Assembly (NCBI GenBank): GCA_029255685.2
Contig: CM055315.2
Span: 34,193,729 to 34,257,728 of the forward strand
DNA: 64,000 nucleotides
Reading direction: 5' to 3'
DNA from: Silene conica
Lineage: Eukaryota; Streptophyta; Magnoliopsida; Caryophyllales; Caryophyllaceae
The notes under the pieces were generated by a model that was not told the DNA's origin, made no database searches, and was given only the letters and a program-made list of their open reading frames with translations. This document shows, piece after piece, positions 11,829 through 22,277 of this stretch (position 1 is the stretch's first letter; the number at the start of each line of letters is the position of its first letter). The position numbers and the translations under genes are program-made.

Positions 11829-12912
11829 TGTGGGGAATAAAGCATGTATTCGACCTAAACTTGCAGGATTATAATGAATTTTACAGTTGTGATTATGGTC
11901 ATAAGATAAATAAAAACATGAAAAGAAATACAACCTTGAGTCCTTGCTTGAATAGGCCTAAGAACAGAAATTAAAATAAATTCCCTCCTATAACTTGCAC
12001 CCAAGACTTGATTGAGATGATGCCGCGTGTGCTAGAAAATACTCTCCAATTGCCTTGCAATATGGGGAGAGCCTTTTGAGGTTTTATATGTGAGATCTGA
12101 GTTTTGGGAAAAGGCAGTTCTCAAAACCCTAATTTCCTTGAGATGTGTTTTATCAGTAAAACAATCAAAGAAGGAGTAACCTGACAAAAAGAGAAGGACT
12201 CTCCTTATGTAGTGATTGGGTCGGCCGAACGGGTTGAGGTGAGAGTGGGCTTTTCCCACTCTTACCTTATACCTTTGCGTGATTCGACCCGATTAGCTAA
12301 ATATTATTCGCGGGTTTTATTTATAAATCGTACACGTGTTATCAGATATTAATGCAGTCGATGTATTAATAATGGTCTGATAAAATTACGATATTGTATA
12401 ATTACCCAAATTAATATAACTGTTTAAATTAATACGCGAATACAATATTTAATTAAATATAACCGTTTATATTTAATTTACGAATTAATCATGTAATCCG
12501 TGTTAGCTAAAATTATTTAATCCGTATTAAATAATAATCTCAACATCTTATTGACTAATTTAATAGTCAATACCTCTGACTAACTGTTTAGTCGTATTGG
12601 CATAAATGTGAATGTATTTTCATACCTTCACATCTCTCAAACGTGTCCTATAGGTGTGACGTATAGGGACCAGTTGATCACCGCCATCCGTATGACAATA
12701 ACGTCAAACTTATCTAGCAAGCCAACCGTTATTGATAAACGTGGATCAACTGATAATAATACTGAAGTATGCCCTTGTGATCCTTAAAGAGATTTAATAA
12801 GTCATTGTACTTAATTGTTAAGGACACCAGCCCCAACAATCTCCCACTTGTCCGTACAAGGGTATGTGCAATGACGTTATCACACTACATGTGGAGGACA
12901 CAAGCTCCAACA
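11829..12912 (-). repeat. Copia B 3' LTR
   Basis: On the plus strand it runs TGTGGGG to CTCCAACA. Near its right end it contains a second LTR-start-like sequence (12822-12838) with its own purine tract and hairpin (12839-12860). The LTR therefore seems to have been lengthened by a 74-bp duplication of the tract/LTR-start unit. The same structure is present in the other LTR. Confidence 0.92.
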
Positions 12913-12936
12913 AACTCCCACTTGTCCGTACAAGTG
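12913..12936 (-). promoter_or_regulatory. Copia B polypurine tract with hairpin
   Basis: The minus strand reads a perfect 7-bp stem CACTTGT/ACAAGTG with an ACGG loop, running straight into the tract GGGAGTT, and then the LTR start TGTTGGAG. It is the third LTR family in the window with a hairpin touching the tract. Confidence 0.7.
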
Positions 12937-13700
12937 TAGGTGCGATAACCGATTCTCATATCCTTTTAAAATTTCTCCCACTCAATGTAAGACAATTTGG
13001 AAATTCGCATTCGCAAAGGTCGTATCTCACAAGCGATCTGTATCAAGAGTGGTTTCCCCGACTAGAGAGTAACTTAACTGATAAAACGAATCTGTATTCG
13101 AGCATGACCATGCATTTCAGTTACTACTCCTCGAGTGGCCCTGAGAAATGATAAAATCCTGATAAGGGTTTGGATATTTCCCTCAACTCGAATCCTGCCG
13201 ATATCGCGCAGCATGAAATAACCCAGAAAAAATCCTCTTGGCCCCTGTTACGATGACCGTGGGAAAGAAACCAAAGTTACCCAAAATCTGCCTTAATCTC
13301 AAGAGACAGTTGAAAGTCAAAAGACTCGACTCTAAGGAACACTATGGAGGTCCTATCCACGACCTGACACCCAATGTTATAAAACATTTAGGACTCCATA
13401 ACGTTTTCATGGGGTGTCCTACGAGATATCCGTATAACTCGCCTTTGTGATTGGTCAGTCAGCCACGTGACTTATGGCTCGTTGAACCCACCATCAACCA
13501 ACGTCACAAAATGATTACCTGAGTTATCAGCTCAAGTGGGTAATTAAGGACTAAAACGATGTAATGTTATCCAGTTCACTTTGTGGTGTTCAAAATTGGC
13601 GTACAATTTCACATGAAAAACAAAACATTATATATCATAACAATGAGGTTGAATAGAGTACACGAGAAAATGAATTATTACAAGAATTCATAAAAGAGTA
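12937..13700 (-). other. Copia B 3' untranslated region
   Basis: This stretch lies between the RNase H remnant and the polypurine tract. No coding motif is visible; two short plus-strand frames here (12864-13151, 13238-13450) have no recognisable domain. Confidence 0.7.
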
Positions 13701-13708
13701 CTATAACT

Positions 13709-14372
13709 TAGGAACACATCTAATTCCCATGGAATGAATGTGCCCTTCATGCTTATCACGTGGTAATGCTTTTGTGAGAGGATCGGCTATGTTGTCATCC
13801 ATGGCGATCTTATCAATGAATATCTCCTTTTACACGGACTCAGTTGTATAATCTGCTATAACACTTTGTTTAGAACTTTTCCAGCTGACAGCAGCGCCAT
13901 TAAGAGTAAAAACGAATCCAGACTGAGATTTCGAGTCGTCTTGATCCGTTTGGAAGCTAGCATCTGCGTAACCCGTGGCGCAGAGCGTCGAGTCGCCTCC
14001 ATAAGTCAATCCCCAATCTTTAGTCCTCCGTAGGTACTTAAGAATGGTTTTCACGGCCATCCAGTGTTGTTCACCTGGATGAGCTTGAAATCGACTTGTC
14101 ATACTCAATGCATATGCAACGTCTGGACGTGTGCATATCATGGCATACATGATCGATCCTATAGCCGAAGCATAAGGAATCCGACTCATGTGCTCTTTCT
14201 CTTCCAATGTCTTAACTTCTTGAGTTTTGCTCAAGTGAAGCCCAGTAGTCATAGGAAGGAACCCTTTCTTGGAGTTCGTCATGCTGAATCTCTCTAGAAT
14301 CTTATCTATGTAAGACTCCTGACTGAGAGACAACATCCGTCGCGATCTATCCCTGTAGATACGGATGCCCAA
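13709..14372 (-). pseudogene. Copia B RNase H, internally deleted
   Basis: The minus-strand frame 13830-14372 carries the post-RT segment (SIMYAMICTRPDVAYALSM, GYADASFQTD, WKSSKQSVIADYTTES). It then jumps without the central catalytic block to NIADPLTKALPRDKHEGH (about 13709-13800), which is the usual copia C-terminus. Roughly 60 residues are missing at the jump, so RNase H cannot work. A small indel near 14370 separates it from the reverse transcriptase frame. Confidence 0.85.
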
Positions 14373-14967
14373 AATTTATTGTGCCTCCCAGATCTTTCAT
14401 CTGGAAATGGTTTTTCAACCATGCTTTAACCGAAGATAAGAGAGGTATGTCGTTCCCAATCAAGAGTATGTCGTCGACATACAGTACTAGGAATACAATC
14501 TTGCTCCCACTCGACTTGAAATAGAGACATGGTTCATCGACTGATCGAATGAACCCATTCTCTTTTATCACTTGGTCGAAGCGATGATTCCAACTCCGTG
14601 ATGCTTGCTTAAGTCCATAGATGGAACGCCGCTTAAGCTTGCAGACCTTCTTAGGATGTACTGGATCAATAAAACCCTCGGGTTGTACCATGTACAACTC
14701 TTCCTCCAAATAACCGTTTAAGAAGGCGGTTTTAACGTCCATTTGCCATATTTCATAATCGTGAAATGCGGCGATCGCTAAGATAATCCGAATGGAACGT
14801 AGCATGACTACGGGTGCAAAGATCTCATCGTAGTGCAAGCCTGGCACTTGGGTGAAACCTTTAGCAACTAGTCTTGCCTTATGGATATCTTGTTTACCTT
14901 CCACGGCATGCTTTATTTTGTAAAGCCATTTGCATTGAAGGGGACGTACCTTTGCAGGTTGGTCCAC
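14347..14967 (-). pseudogene. Copia B reverse transcriptase
   Basis: The frame begins at KVRPLQCKWLYKIKH and includes HKARLVAKGFTQ, the catalytic aspartate in MDVKTAFLNG, YGLKQASRSW and the active-site LYVDDILLIGND (YVDD coding near 14459-14486). The upstream junction to the integrase C-terminal part is a TGG to TAG stop near 14972. It copied element RNA into cDNA; it is now separated from its neighbours by a stop and a frameshift. Confidence 0.93.
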
Positions 14968-14973
14968 AAGATC

Positions 14974-15615
14974 CTACATGTTGTTCTCATACACGGAGTC
15001 CATCTCGGATTGCATGGCTTCTAGCCATAGCTTTGAGTCAGAACTGGTCATGACACCTTTATAGATTGTGGGTTCATTACCCTCTGGGAGTAAGACGTCA
15101 TCTATATCATGTTCCTCGACCATACCAATGTATCTGTCTGGAGGAATAGAGACTCTTCCCGACCTCCTAGGTTCCTCATGAATATCTACCGCAGCCTTGG
15201 TTGAAGGAACTGTTTCCTCCAATTGTTGCTCGGTAGTTGGTTCTTGAACCTCCGATAGATCGAAGGTTCTATTACTCAACTTGTTCTCGAGAAATTCTTT
15301 CTCTAAGAACGTCGCACTAGCCGCAACAAAAACACGTTGTTCGGTTGGCGAGTAGAAGTAATGACCAAAAGTTCCCTTTGGATAGCCTATAAAGTATGTC
15401 TTGACCGATCGTGAGCCGAGCTTATCCTCGTGTCTCCACTTGACATAAGCCTCGCAGCCCCAAACCCGAATAAAGGACAAGTTAGGGACCGTTCCCTTCC
15501 ATAATTCGTATGGAGTCTTGTCAACAGCTTTAGACGGACTTCGGTTAAGTATTAAAGCGGCCGACAAAAGAGCATAGCCCCACAATGAATCAGGCACAAC
15601 GGTGTGACTCATCAT
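14974..15615 (-). pseudogene. Copia B integrase C-terminal region and RT linker
   Basis: It shows LWGYALLSAALILNRSPSKA, TPYELWKGTVPNLSFIRVWG and CEAYVKWR, typical of the copia integrase tail, then the EEPRRSGRVSIPPDRYIG linker before reverse transcriptase. Two in-frame TGA codons between 15600 and 15645, probably former CGA, separate it from the upstream frame. Confidence 0.9.
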
Positions 15616-15639
15616 GGATCAAACCATATCAAGTAAAGT

Positions 15640-17073
15640 TCAATTTCTCCGTTCGGACACACCATTTAATTGTGGTGTTCCAGGTGGAGTCAACTGTAGC
15701 ACGATGCCACAGTCTTTAAGGTGTTGATCAAACTCGTGTGAAAGATACTCACCACCACGATCAGAACGTAGTGCTTTAATCTTTCTTCCCAGCTGGTTCT
15801 GTACCCGATTCTGGTATTCTTTGAACTTGTCAAAAGATTCACTTTTATGCTTCATTAAGTAGACATAACCATATCTACTCAAATCATCCGTGAAAGTGAT
15901 GAAATACCTATAGCCTACTCGTGCGTTGATCGACATAGGGCCACATACGTCCGTATGTATGAGTCCTAATAGGTCGGCAGCGCGCATTCCAACACCTTTG
16001 AAGGAAATACGAGTCATCTTACCGATGAGACATGATTCACACGTGCCATATGATTCGAAATCAAAGGCCGAGATAGCTCCATTCTGTATGAGCTGTTTTA
16101 CCCGTTTCTCATTTATGTGTCCCATACGACAATGCCATAGATAAGTTTGATCTTTGTCACCTACCTTTAATCTATTATTATTCACATGTAATATTTCAGT
16201 GGTTTGATCTAAAACATAAATTCCATTCATGGAAACTGTCTTGCCATAAATCATATTGTGTAATGAGAAAATACAACTGTTATTTTCTATTACAAATGAA
16301 AAACCAAGTTTGTCAAGCGCAGAAACTGAAATAATGTTTTTGGACAAACAAGGAACATAATAACAGTTATATAAAGATAACTCGAATCCACTTGGAAGCT
16401 GGATCACGTATGTTCCCCTCGAGACTGCAGCAACACGTGCTCCATTCCCGACACGCAGGTCAACCTCACCCTTGATGAGGGGTTCTTGGTTTCGGAGGCT
16501 CTGCACATGATTACATAGATGAGAACCACAACCAGTATCTAGTACCCAAGTTCCGTAACTTGCATGGTTAATCTCAATCATGTGAATAAAAGAAGAAGAA
16601 GACATACCAACAGGAGTAACGCGGCCTGCTTTAATGTCCTCACGATACACGGGGCATGAGCGCCTCCAATGCCCAGTCTTGTGGCAATGGTGGCATTCCA
16701 TGCTAGTATCCTTGCTCTTTGTTTTGCCCTGTGAGTTGCTCGACTCACCTGGCCCACTCTTAGTAAATCCAGACTTCTTAAACTTGGGCTTGCCTACTGT
16801 TAGGTCGCCCTGAGCTTTAGCTTTACCCTTACCCTTACCCTTACTGGAGATCATGAGAACATCTTTCTTCACGCTCCCACTTAATTTCAGATCCTTCTCG
16901 GTCTGTACGAGAAGGGAGTGGAGCTCATGAGGAGTCTTCTTCATGTCGTTCATGTAATAGTTGGCCCTCAAGAGGGCGAACCCATCATGAAGCGAATGAA
17001 GCATTCGATCAACGATTATGTTCTCACTGATCTTGCAGTTTAGGGCCTCCAGTTTCTCGATGTTCTCAATCAT
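15640..17073 (-). pseudogene. Copia B gag C-terminus, protease and integrase core
   Basis: The order on the minus strand is a gag segment with EALNCKISENIIVDRMLHSL, a Lys-rich stretch, a zinc knuckle CHHCHKTGHWRRSC (about 16656-16700), the aspartic protease motif VLDTGCGSHLC, the GAG-pre-integrase H-H-C-C motif (WHCRMGH ... CESC), and an integrase core with HTDVCGP, DDLSRYGYVYL, RSDRGGEY and VSERRN. The integrase D, D and E are all present. It is linked to the upstream gag frame by a frameshift near 17070. Confidence 0.93.
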
Positions 17074-17519
17074 GTTGAGAATATGTGGGCTAACCGCTTG
17101 GCCCTTCTGGAGTTTCGCCTCAAAGAAGTGGCAGGTATGCTCATAAGAAACGCCTTTGAGAATTCGTTAGTGAGCGTGGTGAAAATCTTGTTCGCACCAT
17201 GGGTTATGAAGCGTCTTTGCAAATTGGATTCCATTGCATAGATGAGTACGTTCTTTATCGCACCCGCTTCCATGACGAAGTTGCTATGAGCGCGAACTTC
17301 GTTAGCTCTAGCTCCAGTTCCGGGGTGTGCCGGAATTGGCTCAGTTAAGTACTTAAGCTTTCCGTCAGCAATGGCAGCATTCCGTAGTGCTGCCTCCCAG
17401 TCAGAGAAGTTTGACCCATCATTCCTCAGTCCAGTAGACTGATTCATGGAGTCCATGAAGGCTTTTAGCCAGGATTCACGTGCTAGCTTGGCACTTGGCA
17501 TTGGGTCTTCACCAGCCAT
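17070..17519 (-). pseudogene. Copia B gag N-terminal region
   Basis: The start MAGEDPMPSAKLARESW leads into a gag core (LRNDGSNFSDWEAALRNAA, the substrate-like YLTEPIPAHPG). The frame breaks in the last 20 codons, just before the overlap with the downstream frame. Gag forms the cytoplasmic virus-like particle. The ATG at 17517-17519 is the first in a good context after the long leader. Confidence 0.85.
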
Positions 17520-19310
17520 TAGTTATACAGCAGTTAAATTTGAACGTGTTCTACACTGAAAAGAAGATAAAACAGAACCATATAAGCAACTCATTGTTGT
17601 GATTTAAGTCTATATTAAAGTGTATTTAAACTCGTAGACTCAAGCATTTATATAATTGATCTCCCTCAAGAATTATATAAACGATCCCAAGACTCAATTT
17701 CCGTATATTGATAAGCCCACAGCTTGGCTAATTCCACCGTTGGAACTCTTGGTCGATAGATTTCCGTAAATCCTATCTATTAGTCCATCTCAGTCGCTAG
17801 ATAGTATTGAGTGACCATGATGTTGAGATAAAATAAATCATCTATTCCCACTTACCCGACGTAGAAGGGGTCATATTATGCCTACCGATGAAAAAGGGAT
17901 TCATGGGAGTCTGATTTATAAAGACTATTCTCAATTTTTTGGTTATACGAGGAAGACACCATCAACTTTTATTTATCCATTTTAAGTGAACTAATATCTA
18001 GCATATGCGTGAATGAATGAAATAAAGTGATGGCTTTGCAATTGACATGTGACATCTGTATTGTCACAGAAAACTAACGCGTAACCTCTACATGAGTCAG
18101 TTTTCAGGCATGTTATAGGTGGTTTGGTTTTAGGCGGAATATGATGCAAGCTATTATCGATGAAAGCCGCGATAAACGTAAATAAAAGTCCTAGTGTGGC
18201 CTATCCTACCAAAATAAACATAAAACAACTTGAAATGCACCGTTGGACCCTAGAAGCTTGTCTTGATGTTCCATCTTGGTCCTTGCAGCGGGAGTGAGCA
18301 TCCGGTCTCCGTCTTTGGTCTTCACAAAATTACTAATTTAAATTACAAATATAATCCTATTTACATTCTAATTTAAAAACAAAAGTAATTACATGGCAAA
18401 AACCTAAAACGGAGATTCAAGATCTCAAAATTACAAACAAGACTGTGTCCCATCATTACGGTGACACAATCTACTAAGGCCACACTAAGTTACAACCGTT
18501 TGCAAAATAAATATGTTATTGAAAGCATTCACAAGGCATTCAACAAGACGATAAATAAAATGCATCAACTAAAATTAAAATTTATACATGACATAATAAT
18601 GTTATTATGATTAACAAATTTTACCAAACCACCTTACGGGATTAAAATTATGTGATTATACCGTTTTAATCACCCAATTTTAATAAATTTATAATCCATT
18701 ATCTTAAACCGTTTTAAAATAATATGTATCAAACGAGGGTGAACCGTTTCACAAAATTAATAATATACTATTTTCGTATATAGTATATTACTAAAGGCCT
18801 TGTGAAAATAAAACAGGTTATTTTCGAAAAGAAAATAAAACGACGTCTGTTACAGGGGCGAGGTCGACCAACCTCCACACGGGGTCGACCGACCTCCTGA
18901 CGAAAACAAAATTTTCTGCAACAGCACAATAGGTCGACCGACCCATAAACAAGGTCGACCGACCACGAAACAGTAAAAACGAGTTTCTGGAAACGCAAAA
19001 CGCTGCACTTTTGAAATTAAAACAAGTTTTTTACTTTTTTATCTTTGATTAAATCGAGTAAATCAAAATTAACATCAACAAGGGTTCACATATTGTCAAG
19101 AATATCGATTAATAAACAATATGTAAACAGGAATCGAAAAACAAGATCGATAATGCAATAGAGAAACTGCCGAAAAACAGAAAACCTATGCGGGAGGCGG
19201 TCGACCGACCGCATCTAGGGGTCGACCGACCGACACAGCGACAGAAACGATTTTTCAAAATTTTAAATAAAACTTATGAAAAACACAAAAGAAAAAATTT
19301 CATGAACCTG
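17520..19310 (-). other. Copia B 5' leader with palindromic GGTCGACC cluster
   Basis: About 1.8 kb lies between the primer-binding site and gag, without long open frames. It contains six copies of the 8-bp palindrome GGTCGACC at 18862, 18883, 18932, 18953, 19199 and 19220, mostly as GGTCGACCGACC, arranged in three close pairs. Self-complementary leader motifs are plausible RNA dimerisation or packaging sites (inference). Confidence 0.8.
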
Positions 19311-19322
19311 TCTCTGATACCA
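19311..19322 (-). promoter_or_regulatory. Copia B primer-binding site (initiator Met tRNA)
   Basis: The minus strand reads TGGTATCAGAGA two bases inside the LTR end. It matches the 3' end of initiator Met tRNA except at the last base. Confidence 0.88.
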
Positions 19323-19324
19323 CT

Positions 19325-20408
19325 TGTGGGGAATAAAGCATGTATTCACCCTAAACTTGCAGGATTATAATGAATTTTACAGTTGTGATTATGGTCATAA
19401 GATCAATAAAAACATGAAAAGAAATACAACCTTGAGTCCTTGCTTGAATAGGCCTAAGAACAGGAATTAAAATAAATTCCCTCCTATAACTTGCACCCAA
19501 GACTTGATTGAGATGATGCCGCGTGTGCTAGAAAATACTCTCCAATTGCCTTGCAATATGGGGAGAGCCTTTTGAGGTTTTAGATGTGAGATCTGAGTTT
19601 TGGGAAAAGGCAGTTCTCAAAACCCTAATTTCCTTGAGATGTGTTTTATCAGTAAAACAATCAAAGAAGCAGTAACCTGACAAAAGGAGAAGGACTCTCC
19701 TTATGTAGTGATTGGGTCGGCCGAACGGGTTGAGGTGAGAGTGGGCTTTTCCCACTCTTACCTTATACCTTTGCGTGATTCGACCCGATTAGCTAAATAT
19801 TATTCGCGGGTTTTATTTATAAATCGTACACGTGTTATCAGATATTAATGCAGTCGATGTATTAATAATGGTCTGATAAAATTACGATATTGTATAATTA
19901 CCCAAATTAATATAACTGTTTATATTAATACGCGAATACAATATTTAATTAAATATAACCGTTTATATTTAATTTACGAATTAATCATGTAATCCGTGTT
20001 AGCTAAAATTATTTAATCCGTATTAAATAATAATCTCAACATCTTATTGACTAATTTAATAGTCAATACCTCTGACTAACTGTTTAGTCGTATTGGCATA
20101 AATGTGAATGTATTTTCATACCTTCACATCTCTCAAACGTGTCCTATAGGTGTGACGTATAGGGACCAATTGATCACCGCCATCCGTATGACAATAACGT
20201 CAAACTTATCTAGCAAGCCAACCGTTATTGATAAACGTGGATCAACTGATAATAATACTAAAGTATGCCCTTGTGATCCTTAAAGAGATTTAATAAGTCA
20301 TTGTACTTAATTGTTAAGGACACCAGCCCCAACAATCTCCCACTTGTCCGTACAAGGGTATGTGCAATGACGTTATCACACTACATGTGGAGGACACAAG
20401 CTCCAACA
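19325..20408 (-). repeat. Copia B 5' LTR
   Basis: A copy of 11829-12912 with the same length and the same duplicated tract/LTR-start unit at its right end (20335-20408). Confidence 0.92.
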
Positions 20409-20410
20409 AA

Positions 20411-20781
20411 CGCCACAGTTTCAGTGCAAAGACCACCGCCCCTAACTCCAAGTCATGAGTAGGATAATTCTCTTCATAAGAGTTCAGCTGTCGGGAAGCA
20501 TAAGCTATCACTCTCCCATTCTGCATTAACACACATCCTAGCCCATGCTTCGAAGCGTCGGTATACACCTCAAAGTTATCACTCCCATCTGGCAAGGCAA
20601 GAATAGGAGCCGTTGTCAGACGTTCTTTAAGAGTCAAGAACGCCTTCTCACAACTCTCATCCCATATGAAACGATTTTCCTTTCTCATTAACGACGTCAG
20701 CGGCTTAGCTACATTCGAGAAATCTTTGACAAATCTCCTGTAGTACCCAGCTAACCCCAAGAAACTTCGGATCTCCCCCAC
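20411..20781 (-). pseudogene. Gypsy RT thumb and start of RNase H, truncated
   Basis: The frame has [19 protein letters not shown], then RNase H beginning with [18 protein letters not shown] and the glutamate region [17 protein letters not shown]. It then runs into the copia B LTR at 20408. The remaining RNase H and the integrase zinc-binding region are not found on the far side of copia B. The D and E of the RNase H start are present. Confidence 0.9.
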
Positions 20782-20796
20782 ATTCTTTGGACTTTG

Positions 20797-21714
20797 CTAT
20801 CTTGTCACAACCTCGATCTTGCTGGGGTCCACAGACACCCCCTCCTTGGAAATTACGTGACCCAAGAAAGCAACTTTCTCTAACCAGAATTCGCATTTGC
20901 TCAACTTAGCATATAACCCATTCACCTCAAGAGTCTTCAACACGGTCCTCAGGTATTCCTCATGCTCTTCTTTGTTCTTGGAATACACCAAAATGTCATC
21001 GATAAACACAACCACGAACTTATCCAGGTACGGACTGAATACCCGGTTCATCAAATCCATGAACACTGCTGGTGCATTAGTCAACCCGAACGGCATAACC
21101 ACAAATTCATAGTGACCATACCTTGTCCTGAAAGCGGTCTTGGGAATGTCTTGATCTTTAATCCTCAATTGGTGATAGCCCGACCTCAGATCAATTTTTG
21201 AAAAGACCCCGGCTCCACTCAATTGGTCGAATAGATCATCAATTCTTGGCAAAGGGTAGCGGTTCTTGACAGTCACATTGTTCAACTCTCGGTAGTCAAC
21301 GCAAAGTCTCAGACTCCCGTCCTTCTTCTTTACAAAAAGTACTGGTGCTCCCCAAGGCGACACACTAGGCCGGATGAATCTCTTCTCAGCCAATTCATCC
21401 AGCTGCTTTTTCAATTCTTCCATCTCCTTTGGTCCCATGGGGTAAGGTGACTTTGATATCGGTCCTGCACCCGGCTTGAGGTCGATAGAGAAGTCGACCT
21501 CCCTCCTAGGTGGTAATCCTGACACATCGTCCCGGAACACACCCTCAAACTCCCTCACCACAGGTATCTCACTAACGCCTGGAGTCTCTGCCTCACAATT
21601 CCACATCTGGCACAAGATTAAACTTTCCCCCTTCCGCAGACTCGACTTAAGGGTATTAACTGATATGAACTTGACTTTAGGTTTAACCACGAATCCCCTA
21701 TAGGTCACTCTCAC
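20797..21714 (-). pseudogene. Gypsy reverse transcriptase
   Basis: Motifs in order are [64 protein letters not shown] and the active site [11 protein letters not shown] (about 20982-21013). The frame is cut at both ends by single-base indels: one in a G run near 21714 after protease, one near 20790 before RNase H. The catalytic aspartates are intact. Confidence 0.93.
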
Positions 21715-22277
21715 CCCCTAGGTCCTTTTAGAGAAATTTTCTTTTGGTAACAATCAATAAAAGCTCGGTATTTCCCCAGCCAATCCATTCCCAGGATTAC
21801 TTCAAAACCTGCCAATGGGAACTCGATAAGGTCGCAATGGAAAATCACTTCCCCAATCTTGATGGGTACACTCCTAAAGACTCTATTACATGACACCGAC
21901 TCCCCGGATGGTATTGTTACAGAATCCTCAACCCAATCATAGATAACAAGCCCTAACTCCCTAACATGATCTCTAGACAAAAAAGAATGGGTTGCGCCGG
22001 AATCAAAAAGTACAAAGGTAGGTTTAAGATTCACAAGAAATGTACCAGTCACGACATGGGCGTCATCCTGGGCAGCCTGTTTCTCCATGGCAAATAGCTT
22101 GCCACTCGTCTTCACTCCACTCTGGCTAGTAGAGGCTACTCCGGTCTGCTGATTGCCTTCAGCTACGGTCTTCTGGTTACTGCCACTCCCGTTGTACTGA
22201 TTATGCTGGGAACGGTTTTGATAATTGTTGTAACTCTTCTGGTAGTTATTGTTAGTACCAGATCTCGAATTCCCTCC
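21711..22277 (-). pseudogene. Gypsy aspartic protease
   Basis: It includes the catalytic LFDSGATHSFLS (about 21976-22012) and a VILGMDWLGKY motif in the second half of the fold. The frame continues directly from gag after a single TAG codon (22278-22280) and passes through a Gln/Asn-rich linker. It would cleave the gag-pol polyprotein. Confidence 0.9.

Larger units (their letters stand above)
11829..20408 (-). mobile_element. Copia B, nested in gypsy pol
   Basis: The two 1084-bp LTRs (11829-12912 and 19325-20408) are equal in length and almost identical. Minus-strand order is primer-binding site, long leader, gag, protease, integrase, reverse transcriptase, RNase H, the Ty1-copia order. The expected 5-bp target duplication is missing: the flank is GTTGG on the left and AACGC on the right. 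The flanking gypsy sequence also does not join up. Several in-frame stops, frameshifts and an RNase H deletion make it non-autonomous now. Confidence 0.93.

Noticed and set aside
12032..12259. 75-codon frame in the copia B LTR, repeated at 19528-19755
   Set aside because: LTR duplicate without domain.
11824..20413. A 5-bp target duplication for copia B
   Set aside because: GTTGG and AACGC do not match in any register tried, and the gypsy frame also fails to rejoin.
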